Shown piece after piece: positions 6,021 through 9,123 of a stretch of DNA of 9,123 bases; within the stretch, counting starts at the first letter, position 1; the number at the start of each line of letters is the position of its first letter. The translations under genes and the position numbers were made by a program. The notes under the pieces are model-generated. The model was not told the DNA's origin. It made no database searches and was given only the letters and a program-made list of their open reading frames with translations. The stretch comes from Victivallales bacterium (GTDB lineage Bacteria; Verrucomicrobiota; Lentisphaeria; Victivallales; Victivallaceae): NCBI GenBank assembly GCA_019038735.1, contig JAHOYW010000122.1, forward strand, positions 1-9,123, written 5' to 3'.

Positions 6021-6939
6021 TATCTCAGCAAGCAGAGGAGCCGGAATACTTGGCGTTTCACCTTACGCCTCTCAAGTCGAAATTTGGCTTGAGATTATGG
6101 AAGCAAGAAAGTCAGGGTTTTGTGCTGAACATGGATATACCCTTTCGCCACCACCGGATAATATTGCAATTGACTGGGGATTGGCGTTTGAGGATGCAAT
6201 TGTCGATCTTGCTGAAAGGGAGCAAGGAAGTAAAATAGTCAATCGAGAACAGTTAATTCAGCAAGATTATTTATCTTGTCATATAGACGGACAATATGAT
6301 AAGTTGAATTGCTTACATGAAGGTAAGACAACAAGTATATATTATTTTTGGGATAATTTTGGGGTGCCAGGGAGTGATCAAATCCCAATGTTTTATACTA
6401 TACAGGTACAACACCAAATGATGTTGAAGGAGATAGACAAGAATATATTATCTGTTTTAGTTTTCCCAAAGCGTCAAAGTGAATTCAAGGTTAATGTAGC
6501 CGAAATTGATTGCATGTCTTGGGCGGAAATGCTATATCAAATGGGCTTTTTTTATCAATATAAAATTTCTGCTAATAAAATCTTGCAGGATAAAATGAAA
6601 ATTCATTATGAATATTTTTGGGAAAATTACGTTTTAAAAGAAATTGCTCCTCCGCCGACAAAATATTCTGATATAGCTCTATTGGTAAATAATCCGCAAG
6701 GCGTAATTTCCGCAGATGAACAAGTTGAAGAATGGGCGAAAGAATATAAACAACTCAATGCTGAAAAGTTAATCTCTGAGAAAAGGAAGGACTTTCTAAA
6801 AACTTCGATTTTGAATTACATGATAGTACAAGACCGTGATGTTGAAAAGATTTTAAATGATAATTCCCGAACAAAATGGATATTGCAAGATCGTACAGGG
6901 AAGAAACTATTTCAGTATAATGGGAAAATATTCCGCTAA
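6004..6939 (+). CDS. YqaJ-family phage recombination exonuclease
   Basis: A 311-residue protein of the YqaJ/lambda-exonuclease-like PD-(D/E)xK nuclease family, which digests one strand from double-stranded DNA ends to expose single strands for annealing. Visible motifs: ISASRGAGILGVSPYASQVEIW (residues 7-28), WGLAFEDAI with E63, HIDGQYD with D95, the ExK pair E106/K108 in LHEGKTTS, and YTIQVQHQMM (131-140), which in this fold helps shape the active site. The C-terminal third is Lys/Glu-rich helix, as usual for the family. I chose ATG 6004 because GGAGG (5994-5998) lies 5 nt upstream; the in-frame ATG at 5980 has no ribosome binding site and precedes the conserved region. Partner: the annealing protein at 7046. 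Family call confident; no activity loss seen. Confidence 0.9.
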   Translation: MPTPIDISASRGAGILGVSPYASQVEIWLEIMEARKSGFCAEHGYTLSPPPDNIAIDWGLAFEDAIVDLAEREQGSKIVNREQLIQQDYLSCHIDGQYDKLNCLHEGKTTSIYYFWDNFGVPGSDQIPMFYTIQVQHQMMLKEIDKNILSVLVFPKRQSEFKVNVAEIDCMSWAEMLYQMGFFYQYKISANKILQDKMKIHYEYFWENYVLKEIAPPPTKYSDIALLVNNPQGVISADEQVEEWAKEYKQLNAEKLISEKRKDFLKTSILNYMIVQDRDVEKILNDNSRTKWILQDRTGKKLFQYNGKIFR

Positions 6940-6949
6940 AAGAATAAAG

Positions 6950-6982
6950 AAAAAGCAGAACTATTATTTGGCTTTTTGTTAA
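6950..6982 (+). terminator. Weak intrinsic terminator after the exonuclease gene
   Basis: AAAAAGC (6950-6956) can pair with GCTTTTT (6971-6977) around a 14-nt loop, the T-run forming part of the stem. There are only two G-C pairs, so termination is probably partial. The terminator-then-promoter order matches the P2 region. Confidence 0.4.
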
Positions 6983-6987
6983 AATAC

Positions 6988-7016
6988 TTGACAATAATTA
7001 AGCACGCTGATAAGGT
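6988..7016 (+). promoter_or_regulatory. Promoter P3 of the recombination/late-early unit
   Basis: Perfect TTGACA (6988-6993), 17-nt spacer, extended -10 TGA before TAAGGT (7011-7016; the hexamer itself is only 3 of 6). It lies 58 nt before the ATG at 7046, against 59 nt for P2. CTTGACAATAAT and the leader AAAAAGGAGAA...GACCATG are shared with P2, as is an AT-rich stretch just upstream. The conservation is better evidence than the -10 box. Confidence 0.65.
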
Positions 7017-7045
7017 GACAGTATAAATAAAAAAAGGAGAAGACC

Positions 7046-7801
7046 ATGAATAATTGTGAAAGTTGTAGCAAAGAATATTCTGAGACTTTTAGTAATTGTC
7101 CATTTTGTAATTTTATCGATTTTGAAGCCTTAAAAGCTCCGTTTCCTGTAGAAGATATACAATGGCGGATACAATCATGTGGGGAAAAAAACGGGAAGAT
7201 ATGGGCAAGAGTGCTTGCTTATGTAACAAACAGGGCAATACAAGAAAGACTTGATAACGTGATTGGCATTGATAATTGGAAAAATGAATTTGCCCAAGGA
7301 CCTAGTGGGGGAGTGTTATGCGGGTTAAGTGTTTTTGCTAAACATGGTTGGATGACAAAATGGGATGGCGCTGAAAATACAAAAAAAGAAGCTGTAAAAG
7401 GTGGTTTATCCGATGCCATGAAGAGAGCTGCGGTCTTGTGGGGGGTTGGTAGGTATTTATACAATTTAGACGTTGACTTTGCTAAAATTAACGAAAATGG
7501 TTTTTATTCAGGAAAGACAAAAGAGGAAAAATGGTTTAAATGGGATGCGCCTCAATTACCTACGTGGGCTTTGCCCGAAGGTACGAAAACAAAAGAGCAA
7601 GAAAATGCAAGAAAAAGGCTTGCAGCTTTACCAGAGAAAATTAAAGAATATTTCAAGCAAAACGAAATGGACGATAAAGCCCAATGGATTTACTGTTTAA
7701 CGCATAATTGGGAAGAATCAATTATGATCGAAGAGATTAAGGCGTGGGAAATTTCAGAACAATTTAATCAAATTGATGATAAAGTGGCTGTATCAGAATA
7801 A
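7046..7801 (+). CDS. Rad52/Rad22-family single-strand annealing protein
   Basis: A 251-residue phage annealing protein of the Rad52/Rad22 family, which coats single-stranded DNA and pairs complementary strands in phage recombination. Visible blocks: LKAPFPVEDIQWRIQ (29-43), VLAYVTNRAIQERLDNVIGIDNW (56-78), GGVLCGLSV (88-96), TKWDGAENTKKEAVKGGLSDAMKRAAVLWGVGRYLYNL (104-141). The Lys/Arg-rich EAVKGGLSDAMKRA block is the family hallmark. Unusually, about 26 residues precede the core and carry a Cys4 zinc-ribbon-like motif (C4xxC7, C18xxC21). The acidic C-terminus (residues 220-251) could contact a single-strand binding protein. First gene behind P3, AAGGAG 6 nt before the ATG. It should act with the YqaJ exonuclease just upstream. 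Confidence 0.9.
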   Translation: MNNCESCSKEYSETFSNCPFCNFIDFEALKAPFPVEDIQWRIQSCGEKNGKIWARVLAYVTNRAIQERLDNVIGIDNWKNEFAQGPSGGVLCGLSVFAKHGWMTKWDGAENTKKEAVKGGLSDAMKRAAVLWGVGRYLYNLDVDFAKINENGFYSGKTKEEKWFKWDAPQLPTWALPEGTKTKEQENARKRLAALPEKIKEYFKQNEMDDKAQWIYCLTHNWEESIMIEEIKAWEISEQFNQIDDKVAVSE

Positions 7802-7817
7802 AAAAGGAGGAAGGATT

Positions 7818-7832
7818 ATGAATAAAAATGAA
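7818..7832 (+). repeat. Left copy of a direct repeat flanking the tail-fibre fragment
   Basis: ATGAATAAAAATGAA, identical to 7950-7964; with the preceding T the match is 16 nt. It encodes MNKNE at the start of the small peptide. The spacing between copies is 132 nt, exactly 44 codons. Confidence 0.85.
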
Positions 7833-7934
7833 GAAGAAGCAGTCTGGATCGATACAAATATCAGCGATACGAACACGCAGACATTTATTGTTGGCAGTGC
7901 CAAAAATCCTGTTAATACATTTGCAGAGGCATAA
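7818..7934 (+). CDS. 38-residue peptide: fragment of tail-fibre domain
   Basis: A 38-codon ORF with AAGGAGG (7804-7810) 7 nt upstream, the best ribosome binding site in this stretch. After MNKNEE, residues 8-38 (AVWIDTNISDTNTQ ... NPVNTFAEA) align gaplessly with the tail-fibre protein coded at 777-869 (17 of 31 identical by hand). The DNA similarity continues through the TAA stop to 7949. The stop replaces an Ile codon (ATA) of the tail copy. Codons end in G or C more often (ATC, AAC, CAG, GGC, GCC) than in neighbouring genes, pointing to a foreign origin. It is followed directly by an ATG (TAAATG). Whether the peptide has a function is unknown; it may simply be an insertion scar that is translated. 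Confidence 0.65.
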   Translation: MNKNEEEAVWIDTNISDTNTQTFIVGSAKNPVNTFAEA

Positions 7935-8843
7935 ATGATAGCGGATAATATGAATAAAAATGAATTAGTTGCAATTGACAAAATGGATATTGTTTCTTTA
8001 TTTACCAAAAGAGACGATATGGATAAGATTTTACTAAAAATTAGAGAAGCAGTTTTCAAGGATTTAGTTCAAAATGTCGATACCGCAGCAAACAGGAAGG
8101 CACTTGCATCGGCTGCATATCGAGTTTCTCAGTCTAAAACATTGATTGATGAAGCACGGAAGAGCTTGGTTTCTAAACAAAAACAGGAACTTAAGGAAAT
8201 TGATAAATCTGGAAAGCGGGCTCGTGATTACCTTGATGACCTAAGAGATGAAGTCAGGGAGCCGCTTACATGCTGGGAATTAGCTGAAAAAGAAAAAGAG
8301 GAAAAAGAAAAAGCAGCAATTATATTTGCGAAGGCTTGGGACGATGCCCATGCTGAACATGAATTGTTTTTGAGACAAGAAGCTATTGAGAAAAAAGAAG
8401 CCGAGCTATCAAGAAGACAAGCTGAGGAAGAAGCTGAAATAGTAAGGATACAAGCAGAAAAGGACGCTATTGAAGCACAAAAAAAACATGATGAACAGAT
8501 TCGTCAGGATGCTATTAAACAAGCTGAAAATGAAGCAATTAAAATGAAAGAATTAGAGGCGGAAGAAAAACGAAAGTTAATAATTCAAGCTGAAAAAGAA
8601 AATCTGCAAGCTCTTGCAGATTTAAAGGCAAAAATTGAAAATGAAGAAAAAGAGAAAATTGCCAAATTAGAGAGAGAGGAAGCTATCGCAAAAGAAAAGG
8701 CATCTAATATAGCGCATCAGACAAAAATAAATAACATAGTATTAAAAGGATTGATGGATATAGGTATTATGGAAGATCAGGCTAAACAAATAATTATTAA
8801 TATTATTACAAAAGTGATAAAACATGTAACAATAAATTACTAA
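7935..8843 (+). CDS. Long coiled-coil protein companion of the annealing protein
   Basis: A 302-residue protein (297 if it starts at ATG 7950). Residues about 45-110 include YRVSQSKTLIDEARKSLV and RARDYLDDLRDEVREPLT; residues 115-265 are a continuous Lys/Glu/Ala-rich coiled coil; the C-terminus (LKGLMDIGIMEDQAKQII ... HVTINY) is a small helical end. From memory this N- and C-terminal combination is common in phage proteins next to recombination genes and is often mislabelled TolA-like; the true role is unknown. No signal peptide or membrane segment, so not a cell-envelope protein. Start is uncertain: ATG 7935 abuts the previous stop with a modest AGAGG (7925-7929) 5 nt before, while 7950 is in the repeated MNKNE start but has no good site. 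Translation is probably coupled to the peptide ORF. Confidence 0.8.
   Translation: MIADNMNKNELVAIDKMDIVSLFTKRDDMDKILLKIREAVFKDLVQNVDTAANRKALASAAYRVSQSKTLIDEARKSLVSKQKQELKEIDKSGKRARDYLDDLRDEVREPLTCWELAEKEKEEKEKAAIIFAKAWDDAHAEHELFLRQEAIEKKEAELSRRQAEEEAEIVRIQAEKDAIEAQKKHDEQIRQDAIKQAENEAIKMKELEAEEKRKLIIQAEKENLQALADLKAKIENEEKEKIAKLEREEAIAKEKASNIAHQTKINNIVLKGLMDIGIMEDQAKQIIINIITKVIKHVTINY
7950..7964 (+). repeat. Right copy of the flanking direct repeat
   Basis: Second copy of ATGAATAAAAATGAA, encoding MNKNE inside the coiled-coil gene and in the same frame as the left copy. The arrangement suggests the coiled-coil gene originally began here or at the left copy, with the tail-fibre fragment now between. 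Confidence 0.85.
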
Positions 8844-8859
8844 AAAAGGAGTAAATATC

Positions 8860-9123
8860 ATGAATAAACCTAATTTTTGTTGTTCAAGTGATTATGCGGG
8901 ATTGTCATTCAAAAACGGAGGTTTTTATTATGGCTATGAGCATTCAATTTGTACAGAATGCGGAGAAAAAACCGGAAGCGGAAGTGAATATTGCGAAAAC
9001 TGCGAGGATGCTGATCGAGAATGGTGTTTCGTAGCAAAAATCAACGACGAAGAAATTGTTATCCCGTTCTCGAAGTTGGGAGCTGAAAACATGTTCGATG
9101 TGGTTGATTGTTTAATCATGGGT
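8860..9123 (+). CDS. Zinc-ribbon-like protein, 3' partial
   Basis: 88 codons are visible and the frame runs off the window. AAGGAG (8846-8851) lies 8 nt before the ATG. After a short N-terminus with C7-C8 there is CTECGEKTGSGSEYCENC, two CxxC pairs typical of a zinc ribbon, then an EWCFVAKINDEEIVIPFSKLG segment and NMFDVVDCLIMG. The second part reads like a small alpha/beta domain; I do not know its family. Likely the next gene of the P3 operon; function unknown. Confidence 0.7.
   Translation, partial: MNKPNFCCSSDYAGLSFKNGGFYYGYEHSICTECGEKTGSGSEYCENCEDADREWCFVAKINDEEIVIPFSKLGAENMFDVVDCLIMG

Noticed and set aside
777..7949. Diversity-generating retroelement (template/variable repeat pair between the fibre gene and 7839-7949)
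   Set aside because: Differences are not confined to adenines, identity is only about 64%, and there is no reverse transcriptase in the window.
8930..9031. 33-codon ORF in another frame behind GGAGG, inside the last gene
   Set aside because: Its codons are richer in third-position G/C than neighbours, and the frame from 8860 has zinc-ribbon motifs and stays open to the window end. It remains a weak alternative.
1..9123. CRISPR arrays, tRNAs, rRNAs, insertion sequences, integrase or attachment sites
   Set aside because: Reading both strands I saw no regularly spaced repeats with unique spacers, no cloverleaf-like sequence, and no transposase or integrase motifs.

Overview
The window looks like part of a tailed bacteriophage (or prophage) genome. 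All supported genes are on the + strand and packed with short or overlapping junctions, and almost every early gene has a strong AAGGAG-type ribosome binding site. Together with TTGACA-type promoters this suggests a bacterial host that reads sigma-70/sigma-A promoters and uses Shine-Dalgarno initiation, probably low-GC. I cannot name the host. No integrase, lysis gene, tRNA, CRISPR array or insertion sequence is visible.

Layout. (1) Positions 3-2909 are the end of a late structural operon: the C-terminal 795 or so residues of a large tail-fibre-like protein (5' end outside the window), a 77-residue protein ending in four decapeptide repeats, and a 94-residue beta-rich protein. (2) Positions 2910-3142 are a regulatory gap with a TTGACA promoter (P1), a very good intrinsic terminator (GAAA loop, 3021-3052) and a second promoter (P2). 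(3) Positions 3143-6939 are an early operon of small genes, mostly of unknown function: a 66-residue protein, a coiled-coil protein, a Cys-rich mini-protein, a tandem-repeat protein, an acidic protein, a 27-residue protein, a Cys-rich 148-residue protein, three more small genes, and finally a YqaJ-family exonuclease. (4) Positions 6940-7045 hold a weak terminator and a promoter/leader (P3) closely resembling P2. (5) Positions 7046-9123 carry a Rad52/Rad22-type single-strand annealing protein with an added N-terminal Cys4 motif, a 38-residue peptide, a long coiled-coil protein of a kind found beside phage annealing proteins, and the start of a zinc-ribbon-like gene running off the window.

How they work together: the YqaJ exonuclease and the Rad52-like annealing protein form a two-component (Red-like) recombination pair, in which the nuclease resects double-strand ends and the annealing protein pairs the exposed strands. 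The near-identical P2 and P3 leaders suggest the two early transcription units are switched on together.

The most unusual item is at 7818-7949. It is a 38-codon ORF whose residues 8-38 match, without gaps, a segment of the tail-fibre protein at the other end of the window (17 of 31 residues identical by hand). It is flanked by a perfect 16-nt direct repeat containing the start of the downstream coiled-coil gene. It looks like a small piece of tail-fibre gene inserted just inside the start of an early recombination-operon gene, keeping frame and leaving a TAAATG stop/start junction.
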